Positions 1-7,627 of a stretch of 64,000 nucleotides of DNA are shown here, one piece after another. A program made the position numbers and the translations under genes. This DNA is from an uncultured Spirochaetaceae bacterium (GTDB lineage Bacteria; Spirochaetota; Spirochaetia; Treponematales; Treponemataceae): contig CADCLG010000003.1 in the NCBI GenBank assembly GCA_902802305.1, forward strand, positions 62,001 to 126,000, in the 5' to 3' direction. The notes below the pieces were generated by a model that did no database searches, had not been told where the DNA came from, and saw only the letters and a program-made list of their open reading frames with translations. Every line of letters begins with the position of its first letter. Within the stretch, counting starts at the first letter, position 1.

Positions 1-699
1 CTGGAAACTATTGATTATTTGAAAAAGGAGATTTCGATTTTGGATTATAAATATCAGAAAGAAAGAAATCGGCCTAATGCTTTATATAATCAAAGGTCTG
101 TAGATGAAGCTCTGATGAGTTATGAATTAAGTTGTCAGGAATTGGAAAAATATAAATCGTCTTTTTTGTCTGAGTTAACTGAAAAAAAGAAAAATTATGA
201 GCTGTCGTTGGAAAAATTGGAACAGGAGTTGTTGCGAACAAAAGAGGAATATACTTTTCTGGATGTTCGTTCTCCGATTTCTGGGTTTGTACAGGAAATA
301 TCTTCTTTAAATGCAGGAGATTATCTTTTTGCAAATCAGGAAGTTGTTGTAATTGTTCCTGATGATTCCAGGAATTTTAGAGTTGAACTGTCTGTGCCCA
401 CAAAGGACATAGGCGAAATAACGACCGGATTAAGAGTAAAGTATCGTTTGTCTGCTTTTCCTTTCTTTGAATACAAGGGTGCTGAAGGTGAAATTAATTC
501 GATTGATTCAGATGTAAGAAAGAGTTCAGGCAATCAATTGTGTTATCGGGTGTATTCAGATATTGAAAGAACTTCATTTAAAAGCAATAAGGGAATTGAA
601 TATCCATTAAGGGCTGGAATTGAAGTCAACGCCAGAATTGTTCTGGAAAAAATATCCGTAATGCATTTTATTCTGCGGAAATTGGATTTTATGCAATGA
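1..699 (+). CDS. HlyD-family secretion adaptor (5' end outside window)
   Basis: Membrane-fusion (periplasmic adaptor) protein of a type I secretion or peptide-export system. The frame is open from base 1, so the N-terminus lies upstream of the window. The visible 232 codons begin with a charged coiled-coil (about residues 5-80). A half lipoyl/barrel-sandwich motif VRSPISGFVQEI follows, then a beta-barrel segment. The C-terminus has the LRAGIEVNARIVLEK pattern and a short hydrophobic stretch, as in HlyD/LktD-type adaptors. The stop overlaps the next gene's start (ATGA at 696-699), so it is translationally coupled to the TolC-like gene. The exporter ATPase is presumably upstream; the substrate is unknown. 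Confidence 0.85.
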   Translation: METIDYLKKEISILDYKYQKERNRPNALYNQRSVDEALMSYELSCQELEKYKSSFLSELTEKKKNYELSLEKLEQELLRTKEEYTFLDVRSPISGFVQEISSLNAGDYLFANQEVVVIVPDDSRNFRVELSVPTKDIGEITTGLRVKYRLSAFPFFEYKGAEGEINSIDSDVRKSSGNQLCYRVYSDIERTSFKSNKGIEYPLRAGIEVNARIVLEKISVMHFILRKLDFMQ

Positions 700-2162
700 A
701 GAAAAAAAATAAACTGATACTTATTTTGTATATTTCAGTGAAAATATTTTTATTGTGTAGTCTGATTTTTTTTGTGTCGGGAAGACTGGCTGCGGAAGAA
801 AAGATTTCTGCGCTCGAGCAGATATGGGAAAGAGTTATAAATTATAATTCTGAGGTTTTGTCTGCGAGAAAGAATGAAGAAATTGCAGGGATTAATCGTG
901 ATTATTACTGGTTATCTTTTATTCCTTCGGTTTCGATTTCTTCTACACCAGTTTTTTCGGACATTTCTAATGTTTTTTCTCAGCCGCCTGAAAATATTTC
1001 CTCTTACATAAGTATTTCTGAGCGACTTCCTGGTGGTTTGTCAATTGGATTTGTACCTAGTGCATCTTTTGATAAGGATATGTCGTTTAGTGATTTTGCA
1101 AACAGTTTAAGTTTTTCGCTGTCACTGACACAAAGTTTGGAATCATTCTGGGAGTTATTGTTGGGTGAGAAAGGGGGTAGTGGATTAGGAAATCTTGAAA
1201 AGGAGGGGCTATACTTAAAAAAGGAACTTTATTCAGCTTATAAAGATATAATTATTCTTGCTCAAATTGAGGCTGTGACAGACAGGTATATTGCATTGCG
1301 CAAGCTTTATAGAAATATTGATTTGCTTGAAAAAAATATAATGATTACAGATGAGATAATTGATTGTATGAAATCTTTATATTCTTTGGGGCAGATTTCA
1401 TTAACAGAAGTCTTTTTGCAGGAAGAAAATCGTACTGATTATGAGAGAGAACTGCTGGCCTGTAAGGAAAATAAACAGTCTTTAAGTCTGGCTCTTTTAG
1501 AAAGCTTGGGATATCCAATCAGTCAGGAGAATAAGGAGGGTAATAAGGAAAAAAGCTTTCTTTCCTTGGATGAAATTGTTCTTTCGGAAATTGAGTTTCC
1601 CTGTATTTTTTTAGATTTGAATCAGATAGTGTGCCGAGTTTCGTCTGTAGAATCGATAAATCTGGACAATCCGACTGCAAGATATTTGCAATTGCAAAAT
1701 AAAATACTTGAAAATAATTACAATCTTACTTGCCAGAACAATTCTCCTTATCTTGCTGTGCAGGGAAACTTTTCTGTGAATAATAAAAATTGGTCTCTAA
1801 CGGCATCTTTAAATCTTCCTTCGAATGCCTTTACAAGTAAGACAACTTTAAAAAAGGAATTTTTAGAAACAAAAAAAGAGTATGAACAAAAACTCCTCAA
1901 CAATAAGTATGCCAGGGAATTGGACAGGGAAAGGTATATAAAATTAGTTTCGCTTTATGAGTCAGTCTTGGAAAAGCAGAAGCAGGATTTTGAAAACTAT
2001 AAGAGGATTTATGATTCAAAGAATCTGTTGTTTTTACAGGGAGAAATTACAAAAATTGAACTTTTGCAGGCAGAAATGGCATACAAGACTGCTGAAATGA
2101 ATATTAAAAATCAGGAGGATACAATCTGCTTGTACAGATGGATGGCAGAGAATAGAAATTAG
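696..2162 (+). CDS. TolC-like outer membrane efflux protein
   Basis: Predicted outer-membrane channel partner of the preceding adaptor. It has 488 residues, the usual size for the TolC/OEP family. The N-terminus is a long hydrophobic signal (about residues 5-33) ending near GRLAAEE. The rest shows two weakly similar halves of long amphipathic helices alternating with serine-rich strands, for example IYDSKNLLFLQGEITKIELL, where the family keeps a short helix-turn before the second helical hairpin. It starts at the ATGA overlap with the adaptor. Family identity is inferred from architecture and context rather than from a diagnostic motif. Confidence 0.75.
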   Translation: MKKKNKLILILYISVKIFLLCSLIFFVSGRLAAEEKISALEQIWERVINYNSEVLSARKNEEIAGINRDYYWLSFIPSVSISSTPVFSDISNVFSQPPENISSYISISERLPGGLSIGFVPSASFDKDMSFSDFANSLSFSLSLTQSLESFWELLLGEKGGSGLGNLEKEGLYLKKELYSAYKDIIILAQIEAVTDRYIALRKLYRNIDLLEKNIMITDEIIDCMKSLYSLGQISLTEVFLQEENRTDYERELLACKENKQSLSLALLESLGYPISQENKEGNKEKSFLSLDEIVLSEIEFPCIFLDLNQIVCRVSSVESINLDNPTARYLQLQNKILENNYNLTCQNNSPYLAVQGNFSVNNKNWSLTASLNLPSNAFTSKTTLKKEFLETKKEYEQKLLNNKYARELDRERYIKLVSLYESVLEKQKQDFENYKRIYDSKNLLFLQGEITKIELLQAEMAYKTAEMNIKNQEDTICLYRWMAENRN

Positions 2163-2198
2163 TAAAGAAAAATTGCGACGATGCGTGTGCAGAAAATG

Positions 2199-3002
2199 TT
2201 ATTCCTGTGCGAGGAAAAGTGTTCCTTTGTTAGTTCCGTTTACAAGATTTTCAAGCGCACCTTGTCCGTTGCCGTTTGCCAACAAAAGAGGGATTCCGTA
2301 AACGGTTGTTTTTTCTGCTGCCTGGATTTTTGTTTCAATTCCGCCAGTTCCAAAGGCATTAGTTTCACCGATTGTAATTTGTTTGCGCAATTCAGGAATT
2401 GAGTTTACTGTTTCTATCAATTTTGCATTTGGATTTGTTTTTGGATTATCGGTATAAATGCCATCAATATCACTAAAGAGAATCAGCAAATCAGCTGACC
2501 AAAGAATTGTTGTGAGGGCAGAAAGGTTGTCGTTATCACCAATAGAAAACTCATCGATGGAAACGGAGTCATTTTCGTTTATGATTGGAACGACGCCTTC
2601 ATCAACGAGTGTAAAAAGTGTATTGCGGATGTTGAGACTGCGGTGGTCATTTTCAAAATCTTCTTTTGTAAAAAGCAGCTGACCGATATGCAAATCCTGA
2701 GTAGCGAATGCCTTCCTCCACTGAGCCATGAGTTCAACCTGTCCGATTGCACACAAGGCCTGCCTAAAATGAACGTCCTTCTTTCGCGCCCATTCCTTTA
2801 AGGTTGAAACGCCGGAAACCTGTGCCCCGGAAGAAACCAGAACAATCTGCTTTCCACAATCGATGAGAGTTTTACACTGGCGGGCAAAATCTTTCATAAA
2901 ATCGGTATTCTGCGTGCCATCAGGTTTTGCCAATGTATTTGAACCGATTTTTATAACAATCTTTCTGGATTGTTTGATTATATTTGAAATTGTTTCACTC
3001 AT
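2199..3002 (-). CDS. proB: glutamate 5-kinase, short form without PUA domain
   Basis: Phosphorylates L-glutamate to glutamyl 5-phosphate, the first step of proline synthesis. About 267 residues of amino-acid-kinase fold: KIGSNTLAK near the N-terminus, VLVSSGAQVSG, the substrate loop NENDSVS, FSDIDGIYTDNP, and GTGGIETKIQAA near the C-terminus. The C-terminal PUA domain of the E. coli enzyme (about 367 residues) is absent. The ATG at 3002 is chosen because GGGGGC lies just upstream; an in-frame ATG 11 codons earlier (3035) has no such site. It follows proA by 63 bases on the same strand, the reverse of the common proB-proA order, and is convergent with the TolC-like gene. Confidence 0.93.
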   Translation of the reverse strand: MSETISNIIKQSRKIVIKIGSNTLAKPDGTQNTDFMKDFARQCKTLIDCGKQIVLVSSGAQVSGVSTLKEWARKKDVHFRQALCAIGQVELMAQWRKAFATQDLHIGQLLFTKEDFENDHRSLNIRNTLFTLVDEGVVPIINENDSVSIDEFSIGDNDNLSALTTILWSADLLILFSDIDGIYTDNPKTNPNAKLIETVNSIPELRKQITIGETNAFGTGGIETKIQAAEKTTVYGIPLLLANGNGQGALENLVNGTNKGTLFLAQE

Positions 3003-3065
3003 TTTTTTGCCCCCATAGTTGAACTTTTTAATCAATAAAATTGCACATCAAAAGTAAACATCAGA

Positions 3066-4331
3066 TTATCGAATCTGGCCGTCGCCGTCAATCAGATATT
3101 TTGTTGTAGTTAAAGCCCGTATTCCCATTGGGCCCCTTACATGAAGCTTCTGAGTACTTATTCCAAGTTCTGCCCCGAATCCAAACTCACCGCCGTCTGT
3201 AAAACGTGTGCTTGCATTTACATACACACAAGCTGCATCTACCCGTTGTTGGAAAGTACGTGCTTTTGCGCGGTCATTAGTGATTATAGCCTCTGAATGT
3301 TTTGTATTATGTGTATTGATGTAACGAATGGCCTCATCAAGATTTTCGACAGTCTTAATTGCACATATATAATCCAGAAACTCAAAGCCAAAATCCTCAT
3401 CGCTGGCATGGACAAGGCGTGATGCACCTGCTGCTTCCAGAATAGGATAAGAAGCTTCATCGGCACGGATTTCAACCCGGTTGCCAAAACGTTCTGCAAG
3501 TCGTGGAAGAAAATCTGCTGCAATCTTTTTGTTTACAAGAATACATTCAATTGCATTACAAACGCCAGGACGCTGGATTTTTGCATTTTCTGCAATATTA
3601 ACCGCCATGTTCAAATCAGCATCTTCTTCTATATAAAGGTGGCAGATTCCAGCTCCAGTTTCAATTACAGGAACTTTTGCTGTTTGAACTACTGTCTGAA
3701 TCAAACGGGCACTTCCACGTGGGAGAGCCATATCAATATCACCGACCGCTGTAAGAATCTGTGTAACTTCATCATGACTTTCACAAGGTGCAAGCTCAAT
3801 TGCTTCTGGAATACCAAAGCCGCCTGCTGCAGAAGAAGAAAGCCCATCCTTAATAGCTTTTACAAGAGCACGGTTTGAATTGATTGCAGAAGAAGAACCA
3901 CGGAGTAAAATTGCATTACCGCTTTTATAAGCAAGACAAAAAGCGTCTACAGTTACGTTCGGGCGACTTTCATAAATGACTGCAACTACTCCAAGTGGAA
4001 CACGAACCTGTCTTATTTGAATTGCATTAGGAGTTTTCCAGCCTGAAATCTCTTCGCCAATGGGGTCTGTCTGCGCGATAATTTCACGGATACTTGCGAG
4101 TATACCGTCAATTTTTTTATCATCGAGAGAAAGACGGTCAACCAGAGCTTCTGTCATGCCTCCGTCACGTGCATTTTTTACGTCGATTGCGTTGACTGCA
4201 AAAATTGCCTTGCGCTGATTGTCAATTTCAGCAACGACCGCTGCCAGAGCCATATTTTTTTGATTTGCATTCTGAACAGCAAGTTTATTTGAGCCTTCGC
4301 GTAAGTTTGCGCAGATTTTTTTCAGATCCAT
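3066..4331 (-). CDS. proA: gamma-glutamyl phosphate reductase
   Basis: NADPH-dependent reduction of glutamyl 5-phosphate to glutamate semialdehyde in proline synthesis. The protein has 421 residues, normal for the family. Landmarks are VIYESRPNVTVDAF in the aldehyde-dehydrogenase fold, LLRGSSSAINSN, the catalytic cysteine in RPGVCNAIEC, and the C-terminal FGFGAELGISTQKLHVRGPMG signature. The start at 4331 (MDLKKIC) is preferred because GGAG sits 7 bases upstream; an ATG four codons earlier (4343) has poorer spacing. First gene of the proA-proB operon, divergent from the HAD phosphatase. Confidence 0.94.
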   Translation of the reverse strand: MDLKKICANLREGSNKLAVQNANQKNMALAAVVAEIDNQRKAIFAVNAIDVKNARDGGMTEALVDRLSLDDKKIDGILASIREIIAQTDPIGEEISGWKTPNAIQIRQVRVPLGVVAVIYESRPNVTVDAFCLAYKSGNAILLRGSSSAINSNRALVKAIKDGLSSSAAGGFGIPEAIELAPCESHDEVTQILTAVGDIDMALPRGSARLIQTVVQTAKVPVIETGAGICHLYIEEDADLNMAVNIAENAKIQRPGVCNAIECILVNKKIAADFLPRLAERFGNRVEIRADEASYPILEAAGASRLVHASDEDFGFEFLDYICAIKTVENLDEAIRYINTHNTKHSEAIITNDRAKARTFQQRVDAACVYVNASTRFTDGGEFGFGAELGISTQKLHVRGPMGIRALTTTKYLIDGDGQIR

Positions 4332-4389
4332 TTTTTTCTCCATTTCTCCGTTTGGGATTGGTATGGGTATTGTATCATACTATTAAATG

Positions 4390-4418
4390 TTGAGAAAGGG
4401 CAGGCTTTATGCTATATT
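4390..4418 (+). promoter_or_regulatory. sigma70-type promoter for HAD phosphatase, probably leaderless
   Basis: TTGAGA (4390-4395), 17-base spacer, TATATT (4413-4418). The ATG at 4426 lies 7 bases beyond the -10 and no Shine-Dalgarno is present, so transcription should begin at or next to the start codon. Confidence 0.6.
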
Positions 4419-4425
4419 GCATACC

Positions 4426-5079
4426 ATGAAAAATACAGGAAAAATAGATTCAATTATTTTAGACGTTGACGGCACCATCTGGAATACTACCGATATTGTC
4501 GCAGAAGCCTGGAATCTTGCTATTGATAAGCTTTATCCTCAGGTTGCGCATGTTACGGGGCAGATTTTGAAAGGCCAGTTTGGAAAGACCATGGATGTTA
4601 TTGCTGATAATCTGTTTTCTCCTTTGGATGATGAAGGGAAATCAATTTTAATAAAAGAATGTTGTGTTCAAGAGCAGATTGCGCTGGAGTCAAATACAAA
4701 GGACATCACTTATCCCGGAGTTGTTGAAACGATAGCCACGCTTTCTAAACACATTCCGCTTTTTATTGTGAGTAACTGCCAGTCGGGTTATATTGAACTT
4801 GTCATCAGAAAAAATAAGATTGAACAATACATCACAGATTTTGAATGCTACGGAAATACCGGAAAGGGTAAGGCTGAAAATATCCGTCTGCTTTGTGAAC
4901 GAAATAATTTGAAATCTCCGATTTACGTTGGTGATACCCAGGGAGATTACGAAGCTTGTAAGACTGCTGGCCTTCCTTTTGTGTGGGCGTCTTATGGGTT
5001 TGGAAAAACGGATGATGATGGGTATTTTGCAAAGATTGAGGATTTTGCAGAATTAGGGAAGCTATGTTATAATAATTAA
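4426..5079 (+). CDS. HAD-superfamily phosphatase (phosphoglycolate phosphatase-like)
   Basis: Haloacid dehalogenase-like hydrolase of about 217 residues. Motif I is DVDGTIWNT (nucleophile Asp and acid/base Asp). Motif II is the Ser in IVSNCQ, motif III the Lys in GKGKAENI, and motif IV is VGDTQGDYEACKTAG. The helical cap after motif I resembles the phosphoglycolate phosphatase/beta-phosphoglucomutase subgroup, so a small phosphorylated metabolite is the likely substrate; which one cannot be told. The start at 4426 fits the promoter spacing; an upstream in-frame ATG at 4387 would lie before the promoter. Confidence 0.85.
   Translation: MKNTGKIDSIILDVDGTIWNTTDIVAEAWNLAIDKLYPQVAHVTGQILKGQFGKTMDVIADNLFSPLDDEGKSILIKECCVQEQIALESNTKDITYPGVVETIATLSKHIPLFIVSNCQSGYIELVIRKNKIEQYITDFECYGNTGKGKAENIRLLCERNNLKSPIYVGDTQGDYEACKTAGLPFVWASYGFGKTDDDGYFAKIEDFAELGKLCYNN
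5045..5073 (+). promoter_or_regulatory. promoter for the UPF0175/DUF3368 pair
   Basis: TTGCAG (5045-5050), 17-base spacer, TATAAT (5068-5073), lying inside the last codons of the HAD gene. A strong AAAAGGAGG (5087-5095) follows, 8 bases before the antitoxin ATG. Confidence 0.55.
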
Positions 5080-5103
5080 AGTTTTTAAAAGGAGGTGCTT
5101 TTT

Positions 5104-5385
5104 ATGACAATGACAGAAGTTTCTATAAGTGTTCCGCAGATGATGGCAGAATATGCGGTTTCTAACGATGAAAAGACAAATCTTATCAGAAACGCAATGA
5201 TTCTTTTTCCATATATACAGAATGAAACAATTTCTCATGGTAAAGCTGCTCAGATTCTTGGCATTCATAAAATGGATTTAATTGCATTGTACAGCAATCT
5301 GGGACTCCCATATCTTGACCAAACAAGCGATGAATTAGAAAGTGATGTTGCCACATTAAAAGAACTCCGGAGAAAAGCTGTATGA
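5104..5385 (+). CDS. UPF0175-family antitoxin
   Basis: Small predicted DNA-binding antitoxin of 93 residues. The C-terminal half has the UPF0175 pattern: ISHGKAAQILGIHKMDLIAL (helix-turn-helix-like), then GLPYLD and a DELESDVATLKEL helix. UPF0175 proteins are regularly paired with DUF3368 PIN-domain proteins, and that partner overlaps it by four bases here. ATG 5104 is best placed relative to the AAAAGGAGG; ATG 5110 is also possible. The pair is expected to repress its own promoter. Confidence 0.8.
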   Translation: MTMTEVSISVPQMMAEYAVSNDEKTNLIRNAMILFPYIQNETISHGKAAQILGIHKMDLIALYSNLGLPYLDQTSDELESDVATLKELRRKAV

Positions 5386-5873
5386 CAATCGTTTCAGATA
5401 CAACTCCGATTATTTCTCTTATCAAAATAAACCGTCTAGATTTGCTAGAAAAATTATTTCAGGAAGTTTTGATTCCTGATGCAGTTTATCACGAATTAAC
5501 AACAAATCAGACTTTTTCATCTGAAGCCGAAGAAGTTAAGAAAGCAGCTTTCTTGAAAGTTTCCCCTGTTCAGAATAAACAGTCCATTCAAATCTTACAG
5601 GCTGTAAGCGGACTTGATGATGGTGAAAGTGAAGCAATCGTTCTTGCCGGTGAAAAACAATCTGATGTATTGATTATTGATGAACGCCGTGGAAGAAAAG
5701 TTGCCCAGCAGCTTGGAATTACAATTACCGGAACCGTTGGTGTTTTAGTCCAGGCTAACAATGAAGGTATGCTTTCAAAAGCCGATGCAAAGATTTGTCT
5801 TGATTTTTTAAAACAAAGCAATATTCGTCTTAGTGAAACTCTTATCCAAGATGCATTAAATATGATGAAATAA
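5382..5873 (+). CDS. DUF3368 PIN-domain toxin (putative ribonuclease)
   Basis: Predicted nucleic-acid-cleaving PIN-domain protein of 163 residues. N-terminal VSDTTPIISL supplies the first PIN aspartate. LDDGESEAIVLA in the middle gives the conserved acidic residues of DUF3368, and LIIDERRGRKVA gives the downstream Asp. TGTVGVLVQA is typical of the C-terminal part. The ATGA overlap with the antitoxin indicates a two-gene type II toxin-antitoxin module. All acidic residues appear intact, so the module could be functional. The target RNA is unknown. Confidence 0.82.
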   Translation: MTIVSDTTPIISLIKINRLDLLEKLFQEVLIPDAVYHELTTNQTFSSEAEEVKKAAFLKVSPVQNKQSIQILQAVSGLDDGESEAIVLAGEKQSDVLIIDERRGRKVAQQLGITITGTVGVLVQANNEGMLSKADAKICLDFLKQSNIRLSETLIQDALNMMK

Positions 5874-5968
5874 AAAACTGGTTACGTTAAAAAAAGTCCG
5901 CGTTCCTATTGGTACAAAGCACCCACTGTATAAGTAGGAGAAGGATTTCCGCGGCTCATGATTAAAAT

Positions 5969-5991
5969 ATATTAGTTTTATGAACTAATAT
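5969..5991. repeat. perfect 9-bp palindrome, possible operator
   Basis: ATATTAGTT, five-base loop TTATG, AACTAATAT. There is no T-run, so it is not a terminator. It lies just upstream of the XRE regulator remnant and may be that regulator's former operator. Confidence 0.4.
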
Positions 5992-5995
5992 CTAA

Positions 5996-6208
5996 ATTCT
6001 AGCAAGCAATTCAGCATTAATCAAAATTGCAGCTGTTCTTGAAATTGAAGTATATCAATTATTTATCCCTCACGATTTGAGTAATATAAAAATTGATGAA
6101 ACTGATGAAAATATAAAAATCCGTGCAAAAATAAAAGAACAAGTAGTTTCTGATTTTCGGAATTCTATAAATAAAATGCTTGATAAATGGGAAAAGACAG
6201 ATTCATAA
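5996..6208 (+). pseudogene. C-terminal remnant of an XRE-family regulator
   Basis: An open stretch of about 70 codons with no start codon, ending in TAA at 6206-6208. It reads LASNSALIKIAAVLEIEVYQLF, the last part of an XRE/Cro-type helix-turn-helix where family members read like SLIKIANALEVEPYQLF. A charged tail ending FRNSINKMLDKWEKTDS follows. The first part of the DNA-binding domain is missing, with a stop immediately upstream in frame, so this is a decayed gene. The rest of 5874-6303 has no other recognisable gene. Confidence 0.65.
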
Positions 6209-6235
6209 AAAAAGGCTGCCCTTCACAGACAGCCT
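6207..6235 (-). terminator. rho-independent terminator of the duplicated-domain lipoprotein gene
   Basis: On the minus strand AGGCTG, an 11-base loop and CAGCCT are followed by a run of seven T. Confidence 0.65.
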
Positions 6236-6303
6236 AATAATTTACAACAAAAAAATATTTTTCGATGTTCCGAATAATCGCTCTGGTTACCCGGATTACT
6301 TTA

Positions 6304-7311
6304 CTATTCTCTGTTTACTCGTTTGATGAAGCAAGGTCCATCTGGAGTTGCAGCACCTGGATCATACTGGATGATTACGGTTACTTTCTGAACAGCATTT
6401 ACTGTTACAGGGATGTCCAAGTCAACGTCGAATACTTCGCCAGCCTTGATGTTTTCGATGTATGGAGCATTGTCGATGTCGCTCAAAGGCATCCACCAGG
6501 CGCATTTTTCTGAATTGTCGATTAAGTAGAAGCAGATTTTAGAAATATCTTTGTCTGCTTTTGCGTGCCAGATGATGTGAACTTTATCGCCAACTACAGG
6601 AAGGTCATCACCAAAGTAATTTGTTACTTCTGGGCGGCACTTGTAATTTTCAACTACAGACATATCCTGAACACCATTGATCCAAGGATATTCAGTTGCC
6701 ATTTCACAGAAGGCAGCAGCATCGTTCAAGTCGATTGTAACATACGGATTATGTGGAACTACAGGAGCTCCGATTCTTGTATCTGTTGATTCGCAAACAC
6801 GTTCAAATGTAAGCTTTGCAGGTTTATTGATTAATGGCTGAGGCTGATCAACTGTATCATACTGAATCATGAAAGTGAACTCAGCAATTGGAGCTGCTGT
6901 AAGAACAAAAGTTAAATCCAAATCAAAAGGAACACCGGCAACTACATCTTCTGCAATTGTTGTGTATTCTTCAAGCTGTTTCCAATATCCTGCCTGCTGA
7001 CTTGGGTCAACTAAACAACCAAAAAGAACTGGTAAATCTGTATCAGATACAGCACGTGCTTTGATGTAAACTGTATCACCGGCCTGAGGCTTATCTTTTT
7101 TTACGAATGATGTAAAATCGCATTTTGCCTGATAGTTAGGTCCATACTGGTTGAATACGATGTCGCAAACTTCACCTGAATCAATTAAGTCAAAAGTGTA
7201 ATCACGTGGATGAACTGATTCAGCTACTGCACCTTTTGTAGAAGCACAACTTGCAAATAATAAACCAAAGAGAGCAAATGCTACTATGGCTTTTCCAAAT
7301 AATTTCTTCAT
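6304..7311 (-). CDS. lipoprotein with two tandem beta-sandwich-like repeats
   Basis: Unrecognised surface or periplasmic lipoprotein, 335 residues. The signal is MKKLFGKAIVAFALFGLLFASCAS, with the acylated Cys in LFASC. The mature part holds two diverged copies of one domain of about 130-150 residues. Both contain the series (P..GD.V.I.A.A..D), (.L.D.S...WW/YW..L), (I..I.AG..FD.DL) and (V...IQYD). This spacing resembles carbohydrate-binding jelly rolls, but no CBM family is recognised. The start at 7311 is chosen because TTTGGAGG lies 6-7 bases upstream. It is monocistronic, with its own terminator. Confidence 0.7.
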   Translation of the reverse strand: MKKLFGKAIVAFALFGLLFASCASTKGAVAESVHPRDYTFDLIDSGEVCDIVFNQYGPNYQAKCDFTSFVKKDKPQAGDTVYIKARAVSDTDLPVLFGCLVDPSQQAGYWKQLEEYTTIAEDVVAGVPFDLDLTFVLTAAPIAEFTFMIQYDTVDQPQPLINKPAKLTFERVCESTDTRIGAPVVPHNPYVTIDLNDAAAFCEMATEYPWINGVQDMSVVENYKCRPEVTNYFGDDLPVVGDKVHIIWHAKADKDISKICFYLIDNSEKCAWWMPLSDIDNAPYIENIKAGEVFDVDLDIPVTVNAVQKVTVIIQYDPGAATPDGPCFIKRVNRE

Positions 7312-7472
7312 TTTGTTTCCTCCAAATCTCAATTATTTTAAATTGCTTTTGATGTCTTAATTATTGGAGAAAAAAAATGAGGAAAATATCAAAAAAATCG
7401 TATTTATGGAAAATTATTTGGAAATTATAAGGAGTTTCCTTTATAGGTGGGATATTTTGTAATCAAACATTG

Positions 7473-7506
7473 GAAAAAAAATGTCGGGTCAAGCTGGCCC
7501 GACATT
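7473..7506 (-). terminator. rho-independent terminator downstream of aspS
   Basis: Minus strand AATGTCGGG, 9-base loop, CCCGACATT, then eight T. It lies beyond the degenerate second aspS tail, so the aspS transcript runs through that tail. Confidence 0.75.
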
Positions 7507-7531
7507 GATAGTGATTTATAATGCCAAAAGT

Positions 7532-7615
7532 TTATTCTTCTGGATCGTAAATATTTATGTGCAAATCCTTCAACTGCTGCTCGTCAACCGGACTAGGACA
7601 TTCATTGGGCTTGCA
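7532..7615 (-). pseudogene. remnant of a second AspRS C-terminal tail
   Basis: Just after the aspS stop codon, another frame of the same strand encodes about 28 residues. They begin near CKPNECPSPVDEQQLKDL and end HINIYDPEE with a stop at 7532-7534. This matches the end of the adjacent AspRS (DDCPSAVEQKQLDELHIK) nearly position for position. It has no start or ribosome-binding site. It therefore looks like the leftover 3' end of another aspS allele, from partial duplication or allele replacement. Confidence 0.7.
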
Positions 7616-7627
7616 TTATGTCGCCTA

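Noticed and set aside
5874..5968. Small gene or RNA between the PIN toxin and the XRE remnant
   Set aside because: Short open stretches exist in several frames, but none has a ribosome-binding site, a known motif or a convincing hairpin.
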